Shown here: one piece after another, positions 7,848-15,598 of the stretch
How positions within the stretch are numbered: the first letter of the stretch is position 1
Layout: the number at the start of each line of letters is the position of its first letter
NCBI GenBank assembly: GCA_016281125.1
Contig: JAEEIA010000037.1
Span: 1 to 64,000, forward strand
Origin: Oscillospiraceae bacterium
GTDB lineage: Bacteria > Bacillota > Clostridia > Oscillospirales > Ruminococcaceae
Direction of reading: 5' to 3'
DNA: 64,000 bases
Position numbers and translations under genes: made by a program
Notes under the pieces: generated by a model
Database searches by the model: none
Told to the model about the DNA's origin: nothing
Seen by the model: the letters and a program-made list of their open reading frames with translations, nothing else

Positions 7848-9179
7848 GTGAAAACGAACAACAGAGTGCTGCTGGTGCATCCGGAGATTTCCCGGAACAA
7901 GTATAATTTTGCAGGTGTCATTGACAATGAACCGCTGGAGCTGGAATATATCTCCGCACTGCTTAAAGAGCGCGGCTATGCGCCGGAAATCTGGGACGGC
8001 CAGGTCGAGAAGCAGAAATTTGCTGACCGTCTGCGTGCGGTGAAGCCGTTTGCGGTGTATGTCTGCGGCAGAACGCGGCAGGAAAACTTCATGAAGGAAT
8101 ACTGTGCCGCAGCGAAGGCGGCAGGCTGCATCACGATGGTCGGCGGGCTGCATGTGCAGCTCAATTACAGCCGTTTCTTTTCCGAGGATATCGACTGGAT
8201 TCTGACCTCGTTCGATATTTTCCACATTGCGGAGATTCTCTCCGGCAGCGAACCCGCACACAGCGTCTGTCTGCGGCATGAAGGAAAGTGGATCATCAAG
8301 CCCGCGCAGCCGTTTGACATCAGCCGTCTGCCGCGGCCGGACAGAAGCTATTTTTACGCGCACACCGACCGTTACCGCTATCTGGAGCTGCTGCCCTGTG
8401 CGCATGTCCGTTCCGCGTACTGCTGTCCGTACCGCTGCAAGTTTTGCGCCCGCAATCAGATGAACTGCGGCAATTACACCGTCCGCCCGATTGAGGACGT
8501 CGTGGACGAAATCGCTTCGATTCAGTGTGACAATATCTATTTTATCGACGACGATTTTCTCTTTGACCGCAGGCGCATCGAACGCTTTGTCGCATTGATC
8601 CGGCAGCGCGGCATCCGCAAGAAATATGTCTGCTACGGCAGGGCGGATTTTGTCGCTGCGAATCCTGACCTGATGCGTCAGCTGAAAGATATCGGCTTTT
8701 ACTATGTGCTGACCGGTCTGGAGGCCGCTGACGGCAGGCATCTGAAAGCGTATAACAAAAAAACCGGAACGCAGACAAATGCAGAGGCTGTCCGGATTCT
8801 GAATGAAACCGGAATCAATATGATGGGCATGTTCATTGTCGATCTGGATTTCCGGCGCGCGGACTTTTTCAGCATCTACAAATGGATCCGCCGCCATGAC
8901 TTAAAGCATACGGCCATTTCGATTTACACGCCGGAGATGAGCTCGGAACAGTTTGCGGATTACCGCAGCAGACTGATCACAACCGATCCGGGACAATGGG
9001 ATTATCTCCATGTGGTCGCAAAGCCCTCAAACATGAGCGTGAAGCGGTACTATTTTTATTACCATATTCTTGTGGTGATGCTGTTCCTGAAAGGAAAGCG
9101 TGACGGCATCTACGATTTTCTGGATTACGGCTTCTACATTCGTTCCATGGTGAAAAATCTGTTCAGATTCGGAGGATAA
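7848..9179 (+). CDS. Cobalamin-binding radical SAM enzyme (Fom3-like architecture)
   Basis: 443 residues from GTG 7848 (AGAGGGG ends 8 bases upstream; the in-frame GTG at 7839 sits inside that site). Residues 5-140 form a B12-binding Rossmann domain (VLLVHPEI...LEYISALLKERGYAPEIWDG; VGGLHVQLNY). The radical SAM cluster motif is C193-x3-C197-x2-C200 (CPYRCKFCARN), followed by NIYFIDDDF and a TIM-barrel. The C-terminal 150 residues look like those of other B12 radical SAM enzymes. In phosphonate pathways such enzymes methylate unactivated carbons, as Fom3 does on cytidylyl-hydroxyethylphosphonate. Lying in an operon with a cytidylyltransferase-PEP mutase makes that role attractive, but substrate and reaction are inference; modification of a lipid chain is an alternative. 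Confidence 0.88.
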   Translation: MKTNNRVLLVHPEISRNKYNFAGVIDNEPLELEYISALLKERGYAPEIWDGQVEKQKFADRLRAVKPFAVYVCGRTRQENFMKEYCAAAKAAGCITMVGGLHVQLNYSRFFSEDIDWILTSFDIFHIAEILSGSEPAHSVCLRHEGKWIIKPAQPFDISRLPRPDRSYFYAHTDRYRYLELLPCAHVRSAYCCPYRCKFCARNQMNCGNYTVRPIEDVVDEIASIQCDNIYFIDDDFLFDRRRIERFVALIRQRGIRKKYVCYGRADFVAANPDLMRQLKDIGFYYVLTGLEAADGRHLKAYNKKTGTQTNAEAVRILNETGINMMGMFIVDLDFRRADFFSIYKWIRRHDLKHTAISIYTPEMSSEQFADYRSRLITTDPGQWDYLHVVAKPSNMSVKRYYFYYHILVVMLFLKGKRDGIYDFLDYGFYIRSMVKNLFRFGG

Positions 9180-9180
9180 C

Positions 9181-9861
9181 ATGGCAAAGTCAACCTATCA
9201 GAACCCAGTCAAAAAGATGATCCCGAGCAAGCTGGAAACCGGCTTTCAGCAGTTTCTGTATCAGCACGTCGGCAAGCATATCCCGAAGAGCATGACGCCG
9301 AATGATATGACGCTGGTCGGCGCGCTCGGCGGACTCGCGGCTGTCATCTTCACGCTGCTGACGAATCTCAGCCCGTGGTTCTTCCTCGGGACGGTTGCCG
9401 GGATTGCCGTGCATCTGATTGCTGATGATCTTGACGGCTATATCGCCCGCAACCGCGGCATGTCGTCCAGAGCAGGCGCGTATTTTGATCTGATTACGGA
9501 TGTGCTGTTCTCGACCTTTCTGCTGCTGGCGATGGGCCTGACGCCCTATTGCAGCATGAAGCTGGCGGCGTTCGCAGCCCCGCTGTACGGCGTCACGAAT
9601 GTCACGATCATGAACTACATCATCTACTTTAACGAGTTCCAGTTCCCGCGCCTCGGCCCGATTGAAGCGCATCTTTCCTATGCGGCGGTCTGCATCCTCG
9701 GCCTGATCTTCCGGACAAAGGAGATTGTCACAATCGGTTCCGTCGGCTTCACGGTGATGGATCTGGTTATGCTGATCGGCATGATTCCGATGTACTATGA
9801 GATGATCCGGCTTCAGATCCGGCTGTTCCGCAGACTGAAGGAGACCGACCAAAGTGAATGA
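9181..9861 (+). CDS. CDP-alcohol phosphatidyltransferase family membrane enzyme
   Basis: 226 residues, with about six membrane helices. The catalytic signature D-x2-D-G-x2-A-R-x8-G-x3-D-x3-D is perfect: D82, D85, G86, A89, R90, G99, D103, D107. The family moves a phospho-alcohol (or phosphonyl) group from a CMP-activated donor to an alcohol such as diacylglycerol. The operon also encodes PEP mutase fused to nucleotidyltransferases, so the natural reading is transfer of a CMP-activated phosphonate to a lipid alcohol, giving a phosphonolipid with a direct C-P bond. It starts 1 base after the radical SAM stop. Use of an ordinary CDP-alcohol cannot be excluded. Confidence 0.9.
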   Translation: MAKSTYQNPVKKMIPSKLETGFQQFLYQHVGKHIPKSMTPNDMTLVGALGGLAAVIFTLLTNLSPWFFLGTVAGIAVHLIADDLDGYIARNRGMSSRAGAYFDLITDVLFSTFLLLAMGLTPYCSMKLAAFAAPLYGVTNVTIMNYIIYFNEFQFPRLGPIEAHLSYAAVCILGLIFRTKEIVTIGSVGFTVMDLVMLIGMIPMYYEMIRLQIRLFRRLKETDQSE

Positions 9862-10504
9862 AATCTTTATTGTGCTGATCCGAGCGCATACCGGGCTCGG
9901 CAGCATTGCAAGGCTGTTCACGCGGTATCCGTATACCCACGCCGCGCTCAGCCTTGACCGCTCCCTGACAGATTTTGTCAGCTATTCCCGGCGGTATCAC
10001 AGCTTTCCGTTTGATGCGGGCTTTACGCATGAGTACCGCGATTACTACGCCTTCGGAAAGCATAAGGATGTGAAAATCAAGGTGTTCCGGCTTTGCCCGG
10101 ATGACGCGCATATGCAGGAGATCCGCCGTTTTCTTGCACAGTGTGAATCCGACCGCGAGGAGATTTTCAATCTGTATGCCATGATGACGATGCCGCTTCT
10201 GCACGGCCTGCCGATTTGTAAGGCGCATAACTGCATGTCATTTGCCGCAAAAATCGCGGAGCTGTCCGGTACTGTGCAGCTGACAAAGCCGTGTGAACGC
10301 TGCTCGATTCCGGAGCTGGACGCGATGCTCAGCCCGTATCTGTATTTTGAGGGCATGCTCCCGCGGCAGAGCTCGGCCGGGTACAAACGGTATATGCGGC
10401 CGTTTGCGCCTGTGAAGTTCCTGACGGATATGCTGCGGCTGAACGGACAGCTGATCAGCCGCCTGCTTTTGAAACGCAATCAGAAAAGAAGTGATAACTG
10501 GTGA
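9854..10504 (+). CDS. Permuted NlpC/P60 (papain-fold, LRAT/YiiX-order) protein
   Basis: 216 residues from GTG 9854 (AAGGAG at 9838; overlaps the previous gene by 8 bases). The histidine comes first (RYPYTHAALSLD, His29) and the candidate nucleophile later (KAHNCMSFAAKI, Cys127). This is the circularly permuted order of LRAT, H-Rev107 and YiiX-type proteins, not that of classical NlpC/P60 peptidases. There is no signal peptide, so it probably acts in the cytoplasm or at the inner membrane face. Permuted members include lipid acyltransferases and phospholipases. In this lipid-like operon, acyl transfer or remodelling on the product is a reasonable guess; an amidase role is the alternative. Confidence 0.65.
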   Translation: MNEIFIVLIRAHTGLGSIARLFTRYPYTHAALSLDRSLTDFVSYSRRYHSFPFDAGFTHEYRDYYAFGKHKDVKIKVFRLCPDDAHMQEIRRFLAQCESDREEIFNLYAMMTMPLLHGLPICKAHNCMSFAAKIAELSGTVQLTKPCERCSIPELDAMLSPYLYFEGMLPRQSSAGYKRYMRPFAPVKFLTDMLRLNGQLISRLLLKRNQKRSDNW

Positions 10505-12519
10505 AGGCACTGATTCTGAATTCCGGGCTCGGCAGCCGGATGGGTACGCTGACGGCGAAACATCCGAAATGCATGACGGAAATCGCGCCCGGTGAAACAA
10601 TCGTCAGCAGACAGCTTGCCCTGCTGTCAGAGCGCGGCATCCGCGAGGTTGTGATGACAACCGGCGCATTTTCCGATGTGCTCGAATCGTACTGCCGCGG
10701 TCTGGAGCTGCCGCTGCACATCACATTTGTGAAGAATTCGCTCTATGCGGAAACAAACTATATATACTCGATTTACTGTGCGCGGGATGCGCTGATGCAT
10801 GAGGAAATCCTGCTGATGCACGGCGACCTCGTATTTGATTCGACAGTTCTGGACGATGTGCTTGCTGCGGAGAACAGCTGCATGACGGTGTCATCCGCCC
10901 TGCCGCTCCCGGACAAGGATTTCAAGGCGGTGATTGAAAACGGGCTTGTGCAGAAGGTCGGCGTGGCATTCTTTGATCATGCGCTTTCTGCGCAGCCGCT
11001 CTATCATCTGAAACAGGCGGAATGGGGCAAATGGCTCTCAGGGATCGTCGCGTACTGCGAATCCGGGGATCCCGCAAATCGGAAATGCTACGCGGAACAT
11101 GCGCTGAATGAGATTCCTGACAAGCAGATTGCACCGCTGGATTTCGGAGAACGGCTCTGCGCGGAAATAGACAATGCAGACGATCTGGCCGCCGTATCCG
11201 AACGGCTTTCGGCACTCCGCGAACGGACGGTGTATCTTTGCTTTTCGACGGATATGATTCACAGCGGACATATCGCGCTGATCCGGCGGGCGAAGAGCTA
11301 CGGACGCCTGCTGATCGGCGTGCTGACGGACGAAGCGGTTGTGACCTATAAGCGCTTTCCGCTGATGCCGTTCCCGGAGCGCAAGGCGATGTTTGAGGCA
11401 ATCGCAGGCGTGTGGAAGGTCGTTGCACAGGATACGCTCAGCTACCGCGCCAATCTGGAGGCGTACCGCCCGGACTTCGTCCTGCACGGGGACGACTGGC
11501 GGACGGGTGTGCAGCAGCAGATCCGCGCGGAAGTGATTTCTGTGCTGAACGGCTACGGCGGGCGGCTGATCGAAACACCGTATGCGAATGACGACGCATA
11601 CCGCGAGCTGGAAAAGCGCGCCCGTGCGGAAATGTCCATGCCGGATTTCCGGCGTGCGCGGCTGAAAAAGGCCATCGCCATGAAGGGGCTGGTCACCGCG
11701 CTGGAGGCGCACAGCGGCCTGACCGGTCTGATAGCGGAGAAAACCGCCGTGTCCGAAAACAGCGGTCTGCGGCAGTTTGATGCAATGTGGGTTTCCTCGC
11801 TCTGTGATTCCACGGCCAAGGGCAAGCCGGATATTGAGCTGGTTGATATGACGTCCCGGTTCCGGACGATTGATGAGATTATGGACGTCACGACGAAGCC
11901 GGTCATTTTTGACGGCGATACCGGCGGCCTGACCGAGCATTTCGTGCATACGGTGCGCACGCTGGAGCGCATGGGCGTATCCATGGTCGTGATCGAGGAC
12001 AAGACCGGGCTGAAAAAGAACTCGCTGTTCGGGACGGAGGCCACGCAGACGCAGGCCGAAATTCCGGATTTCTGCGCGAAGATCCGCGCAGGCAAAAATG
12101 CGCAGAAGACTGACGCGTTTATGATCTGCGCACGTATCGAAAGCCTGATTCTGGAGCGGGGCATGGAGGACGCGCTGAACCGTGCCTTTGCCTATACGGC
12201 GGCGGGCGCGGATGCGATCATGATTCATTCGCGCAAATCCGATCCGGCAGAGATTCTGACGTTTGCCGACCGGTTCCGCGCAGCCGATTCCGTGACGCCG
12301 CTTGTCGTGGTGCCGACCGCGTTCAATGCTGTCACGGAGGAGGAGCTCAAAGCACACGGAATCAATGTGGTGATTTACGCCAACCAGCTGACACGGAGCA
12401 GCTTTCCGGCGATGCAGAAAGCCGCCGAGCTGATTCTGACGCATCACCGCGCAAAGGAATGCGATGCGTTCTGTATGCCGTTCCAGCAGATTATTCGTTT
12501 GATACCGGAGGATATTTGA
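10501..12519 (+). CDS. aepX: LicC-like nucleotidyltransferase / cytidylyltransferase / phosphoenolpyruvate mutase triple fusion
   Basis: 672 residues; GTG start overlapping the previous stop (GTGA). Three domains are visible. Residues 1-235 are a LicC/PntC-type sugar-nucleotidyltransferase fold (ALILNSGLGSRMG, HPKCM, HGD109). Residues 243-380 are a TagD/Fom1-type cytidylyltransferase (STDMIHSGHIALI, HxGH at H254-H257; VLHGDDWRTG). Residues 395-672 are PEP mutase with the full signature E499DK-x5-N507S (EDKTGLKKNS) and FDGDTGG. PEP mutase makes the C-P bond by turning phosphoenolpyruvate into phosphonopyruvate; a nucleotidyltransferase can then activate the downstream phosphonate with CTP. Fusion of one cytidylyltransferase to PEP mutase is known (Fom1); two different nucleotidyltransferases on one chain are unusual. 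Confidence 0.95.
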   Translation: MKALILNSGLGSRMGTLTAKHPKCMTEIAPGETIVSRQLALLSERGIREVVMTTGAFSDVLESYCRGLELPLHITFVKNSLYAETNYIYSIYCARDALMHEEILLMHGDLVFDSTVLDDVLAAENSCMTVSSALPLPDKDFKAVIENGLVQKVGVAFFDHALSAQPLYHLKQAEWGKWLSGIVAYCESGDPANRKCYAEHALNEIPDKQIAPLDFGERLCAEIDNADDLAAVSERLSALRERTVYLCFSTDMIHSGHIALIRRAKSYGRLLIGVLTDEAVVTYKRFPLMPFPERKAMFEAIAGVWKVVAQDTLSYRANLEAYRPDFVLHGDDWRTGVQQQIRAEVISVLNGYGGRLIETPYANDDAYRELEKRARAEMSMPDFRRARLKKAIAMKGLVTALEAHSGLTGLIAEKTAVSENSGLRQFDAMWVSSLCDSTAKGKPDIELVDMTSRFRTIDEIMDVTTKPVIFDGDTGGLTEHFVHTVRTLERMGVSMVVIEDKTGLKKNSLFGTEATQTQAEIPDFCAKIRAGKNAQKTDAFMICARIESLILERGMEDALNRAFAYTAAGADAIMIHSRKSDPAEILTFADRFRAADSVTPLVVVPTAFNAVTEEELKAHGINVVIYANQLTRSSFPAMQKAAELILTHHRAKECDAFCMPFQQIIRLIPEDI

Positions 12520-12520
12520 A

Positions 12521-13648
12521 ATGCAGAAGCTGATGACTGCAAGTGCAGATTACGCCGAGCTTGACAGCTATTTTGCTGCGTCCGGCGCGAAATGCGTCCT
12601 GCTTGTTTGCGGCAGCTCATTTGAGAAGCTGCCATTGCATCCCTATTTTGATACTTTGGAGCAGCGCTGCGGGATCCGCGCGGTGCGCTTTTCCGATTTC
12701 CAGCCGAATCCGGAGTTCCGCTCCGCCGTAAAGGGGCTGTCTGTATTCCGTGCGCACGGCTGTGATATGCTCGCGGCGGTCGGCGGCGGCAGCGCCATGG
12801 ATGTTGCCAAATGCATCAAGCTCTGCCTCACCTCGTCTAATCCGGAGCATGCGCTGCATGTGCCGTTCGTGCCGAATACGGTTCCGTTCCTTGCTGTCCC
12901 GACGACGGCGGGCTCCGGCAGTGAGGCGACGCGCTTTGCCGTTGTGTACGAAAACGGCGTGAAGCAGTCTGCGGCGGATGACAGCATTCTGCCCGATGCG
13001 GTGCTGTTTGATCCGGATACGCTGAAAACGCTCCCGCTATATCAGAAAAAATCGACAATGCTGGATGCGGTCTGTCACGCGGTTGAGTCGTTCTGGTCGG
13101 TGCATTCGGATGCGGAGAGCATGAAGTATGCCGCAGCGGCGCTCCGGCTGGTCATCGCCAATGAGGAGGGTTATCTTTTCGGCACGGACGAGGGCTGCCG
13201 CAATATGCTGAAAGCGGCGCATTTTGCGGGCAAGGCAATCAATGTGACGAAAACGACCGCAGGCCATGCGATGTGCTATAAGCTGACAACGCATTACGGG
13301 ATTTCGCACGGCCATGCAGCGGCGCTCTGTGTCAAGGCGCTGCTGCCGTATATGTATGCACATCCGGAGCTTTGCATTGACGGGCGGGGCGCTGCACATC
13401 TGGAACAGGTTTATGCAGAGATTGCGGAGGCAATGGGCTGCGCGTCCGCCGCACAGCTGCCGGTGTTTTTCGCGTCCTTTGCCGATTCGCTGCTCCCTGG
13501 GATTGATGCGATGGTTTCAGCAGCGGATCTGCAAATGCTGACGGATTCGGTCAATACCGAGCGGCTGCAAAACCATCCGGTGCGCCTGACTGCGGATACG
13601 ATCCGGCAGCTGTATGCGCAGATTCTCGGGAAGGAGCAGCTGCTATGA
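12521..13648 (+). CDS. Iron-containing alcohol dehydrogenase, probable phosphonoacetaldehyde reductase
   Basis: 375 residues; GGAGGA lies 8 bases before the ATG. Group III metal-dependent alcohol dehydrogenase features are clear: the nucleotide-binding GGGSAMDVAK (88-97), TTAGSGSEATRFAV, PDAVLFDPDTL, and the metal-ligand histidines in DAVCHAVESF, KTTAGHAMCY and ISHGHAAAL. Between PEP mutase and phosphonopyruvate decarboxylase, the expected job is NAD(P)H reduction of phosphonoacetaldehyde to 2-hydroxyethylphosphonate, as FomC and PhpC do. No aminoethylphosphonate transaminase is present, which favours the alcohol over the amine as intermediate. Its stop overlaps the decarboxylase start (ATGA). 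Confidence 0.85.
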   Translation: MQKLMTASADYAELDSYFAASGAKCVLLVCGSSFEKLPLHPYFDTLEQRCGIRAVRFSDFQPNPEFRSAVKGLSVFRAHGCDMLAAVGGGSAMDVAKCIKLCLTSSNPEHALHVPFVPNTVPFLAVPTTAGSGSEATRFAVVYENGVKQSAADDSILPDAVLFDPDTLKTLPLYQKKSTMLDAVCHAVESFWSVHSDAESMKYAAAALRLVIANEEGYLFGTDEGCRNMLKAAHFAGKAINVTKTTAGHAMCYKLTTHYGISHGHAAALCVKALLPYMYAHPELCIDGRGAAHLEQVYAEIAEAMGCASAAQLPVFFASFADSLLPGIDAMVSAADLQMLTDSVNTERLQNHPVRLTADTIRQLYAQILGKEQLL

Positions 13649-14760
13649 GGGCGGAGGATTTTGTACGGATCATTGGTGCGGATTATTTTACCGGCGTACC
13701 GGATTCCCAGCTGAAAGCGCTCTGTAATTATCTGATTCATACCTACGGCACGGATTCGCAGCATCATATCATTGCGGCGAATGAGGGGAACTGCACGGCG
13801 CTGGCGGCAGGGTATCATCTTGCAACCGGAAAGGTGCCGGTTGTCTATATGCAGAATTCCGGTGAGGGCAATCTCATCAATCCGGCGGCATCTTTGCTGC
13901 ATCCGCAGGTGTATGCGATTCCGGTTCTGTTTGTGATCGGCTGGCGCGGCGAGCCGGGCGTGCATGACGAGCCGCAGCATATTTATCAGGGTGCGGTCAC
14001 GCTGAAGCTGCTGGAGGATATGGAGATTGCCTCCTTTGTACTCACGCCGGAAACGACGGCGGACGAGCTGGCCGCAGTGATGACGGATTTCCGCAGGCTG
14101 TTTGCGTCCGGCAGACAGGCGGCGATTGTCGTGAAAAAAGGCGCGCTGACCTGCGAACAGCCCGTTGTATACAAAAACAGCAACACAATGCTGCGTGAGG
14201 AGGTCATCCGGCATATCGTGCAGGTGTCCGGGGCGGATCCTGTCATCTCCACGACCGGCAAGGCGAGCCGTGAACTGTTTGAGCTTCGCGCAGCATCCGG
14301 GCAGAGCCATCAGTACGATTTTCTGACGGTCGGCTCCATGGGGCATGCATCCTCGATTGCGCTGGGGCTTGCGCTCAGCAGGCCGGAGCTGCGGTTCTGG
14401 TGCATTGACGGCGACGGCGCCGTGCTGATGCATATGGGCAGTCTTGCCGTGACGGCACAGTATCACCCGGACAATCTGATTCATGTGGTGATCAACAACG
14501 GTGCGCATGAAACCGTCGGGGGAATGCCGACTGCGGCCTCCGGATGCAGCATTGCGGAAATTGCAAGGGCCTGCGGGTATCCGCATACGGTTTGTGTCGG
14601 TACATTTGAGGCGCTTGACCTTGCGCTGGCAGAAGCCGCAGGCAGACATGCGCTCTCGCTGATTGAGGTGAAATGTGCAATCGGTGCGCGTGCCGATCTC
14701 GGCCGCCCGACAACGACCGCCCTTGAAAACAAGCAGAATTTCATGGCTTATCTGAAATGA
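13645..14760 (+). CDS. aepY: Phosphonopyruvate decarboxylase
   Basis: 371 residues, the usual length for the family. It is a thiamine-diphosphate enzyme: ADYFTGVPDSQLKALCNY at the N-terminus, the catalytic glutamate in AANEGNC (E47), YMQNSGEGNLINP, and the cofactor motif IDGDGAVLMHMGSL followed by VVINNGAHETVGG. It decarboxylates phosphonopyruvate to phosphonoacetaldehyde, the irreversible step that pulls the unfavourable PEP mutase equilibrium. AAGGAG sits 8 bases before the ATG, which overlaps the dehydrogenase stop. It is the last gene of the operon, 3 bases before a strong terminator. Confidence 0.95.
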   Translation: MRAEDFVRIIGADYFTGVPDSQLKALCNYLIHTYGTDSQHHIIAANEGNCTALAAGYHLATGKVPVVYMQNSGEGNLINPAASLLHPQVYAIPVLFVIGWRGEPGVHDEPQHIYQGAVTLKLLEDMEIASFVLTPETTADELAAVMTDFRRLFASGRQAAIVVKKGALTCEQPVVYKNSNTMLREEVIRHIVQVSGADPVISTTGKASRELFELRAASGQSHQYDFLTVGSMGHASSIALGLALSRPELRFWCIDGDGAVLMHMGSLAVTAQYHPDNLIHVVINNGAHETVGGMPTAASGCSIAEIARACGYPHTVCVGTFEALDLALAEAAGRHALSLIEVKCAIGARADLGRPTTTALENKQNFMAYLK

Positions 14761-14763
14761 ACA

Positions 14764-14802
14764 GGCAGTCCCCGCGGTGAATCCGGGGACTGCCTTTGCT
14801 TT
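14764..14802 (+). terminator. Terminator of the phosphonate operon
   Basis: A perfect 11-bp GC-rich stem (14764-14774 with 14784-14794) with a 9-base loop, followed by TTTGCTTT. It ends the eight-gene run cleanly. Confidence 0.85.
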
Positions 14803-14809
14803 GCGGCAC

Positions 14810-14838
14810 TTGCAATCCCGCAGAAATCATGGTATAAT
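14810..14838 (+). promoter_or_regulatory. Promoter of the OmpR-type regulator of the Bce-like set
   Basis: TTGCAA (14810-14815), 17 bp, TATAAT (14833-14838), about 20 bases before the regulator start with its AGAGGTG ribosome binding site. Confidence 0.75.
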
Positions 14839-14860
14839 GTAGAAAAAAAGAGGTGATCTG

Positions 14861-15517
14861 ATGCCGCATATTCTGATCGTGGACGATGATACGCATATCA
14901 GCGAAATGCTGAAAACTGCTCTGCGCGCAGAGGGCTATACTGTTTCGGCTGCGTATTCCGGGACGGAGGCCGCGATGCTCCTGACGCAGATAAAGCCGGA
15001 TCTGGTGCTGCTGGATCTGATGCTGCCGGGACTTTCCGGCGAGGCGCTGCTCCCGAAAATCCGGGAGATTCCTGTGATTGTTGTCAGTGCCAAAGCGGAT
15101 ATTGCCGATAAAGTCGGCCTGCTTCGCGGCGGTGCTGCGGATTATATCACAAAGCCGTTTGAGATGCAGGAGCTTCTTGCGCGGATTGCGGTACAGCTCC
15201 GCGGGAGATGCAGCGACAGCGATGCGCTGACCTTTTCGGATCTGACGCTGCGGACGGATACGCTGACGGCCGTCATCGGGGATGCCGAAATCCGGCTGAC
15301 CCGGACGGAGTGCGCGATTTTGAAGCTGCTGATGCAGAATCCGCAGGTGCCTGTCGGCAAAACAACGATTCTGGAGCGCATCAGCTATGATACGCCGGAC
15401 TGCACAGAGCGCTCGCTGAAACAGCATATCAGCAATATCCGGCACAAGCTGCAATCGGTCAGCGGCCGGGATTATATCGAAGCAGTATACGGTATCGGCT
15501 TCCGTCTGCGATCTTGA
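14861..15517 (+). CDS. OmpR-family response regulator of an ABC-transporter-linked system
   Basis: 218 residues. Receiver 1-115 with D8/D9, phospho-acceptor D52 (LVLLDLMLPG), S/A in VVVSAKAD and lysine in YITKPFE. The OmpR winged helix covers about 125-218 (LTRTECAILKLLMQNPQVPV; ERSLKQHISNIRHKL; AVYGIGFRL). It precedes an ABC ATPase, a permease and a sensor kinase on the same strand, the order of peptide-sensing resistance modules. It probably controls the promoter at 15514-15568 just downstream of its own stop codon. Confidence 0.92.
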   Translation: MPHILIVDDDTHISEMLKTALRAEGYTVSAAYSGTEAAMLLTQIKPDLVLLDLMLPGLSGEALLPKIREIPVIVVSAKADIADKVGLLRGGAADYITKPFEMQELLARIAVQLRGRCSDSDALTFSDLTLRTDTLTAVIGDAEIRLTRTECAILKLLMQNPQVPVGKTTILERISYDTPDCTERSLKQHISNIRHKLQSVSGRDYIEAVYGIGFRLRS

Positions 15518-15568
15518 CGAAATATTGACCTTTTCTTGTCCGGTTTCTTGACCGTTCTCTGCTATACT
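15514..15568 (+). promoter_or_regulatory. Phased TTGAC repeats plus extended -10: inducible promoter of the ABC genes
   Basis: TTGAC at 15514, TTGAC at 15525, TTGTC at 15536 and TTGAC at 15548 are spaced 11, 11 and 12 bases, one helical turn each, which is typical of OmpR-family operators. A TGC-TATACT extended -10 lies at 15560-15568. No good -35 sits at the right distance, as expected if a bound regulator replaces it. The first repeat overlaps the stop codon of the regulator gene. Confidence 0.6.
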
Positions 15569-15598
15569 GTTCTCAGAAACCAAAAAGGAGGTCTAAGC

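Noticed and set aside
11038-12447. 469-codon minus-strand frame opposite the PEP mutase fusion
   Set aside because: Shadow of a strongly supported gene; His/Arg-rich composition typical of antisense frames.
5559-14760. Reading the operon as a fosfomycin or phosphinothricin antibiotic cluster
   Set aside because: No HppE-type epoxidase, no FomA/FomB/FomD-like genes and no exporter; a lipid-type transferase and acyl-activating genes are present instead.
5559-14760. Reading the operon as 2-aminoethylphosphonate biosynthesis
   Set aside because: No aminotransferase in the run; an iron-type alcohol dehydrogenase takes the place where one is expected, so hydroxyethylphosphonate fits better.
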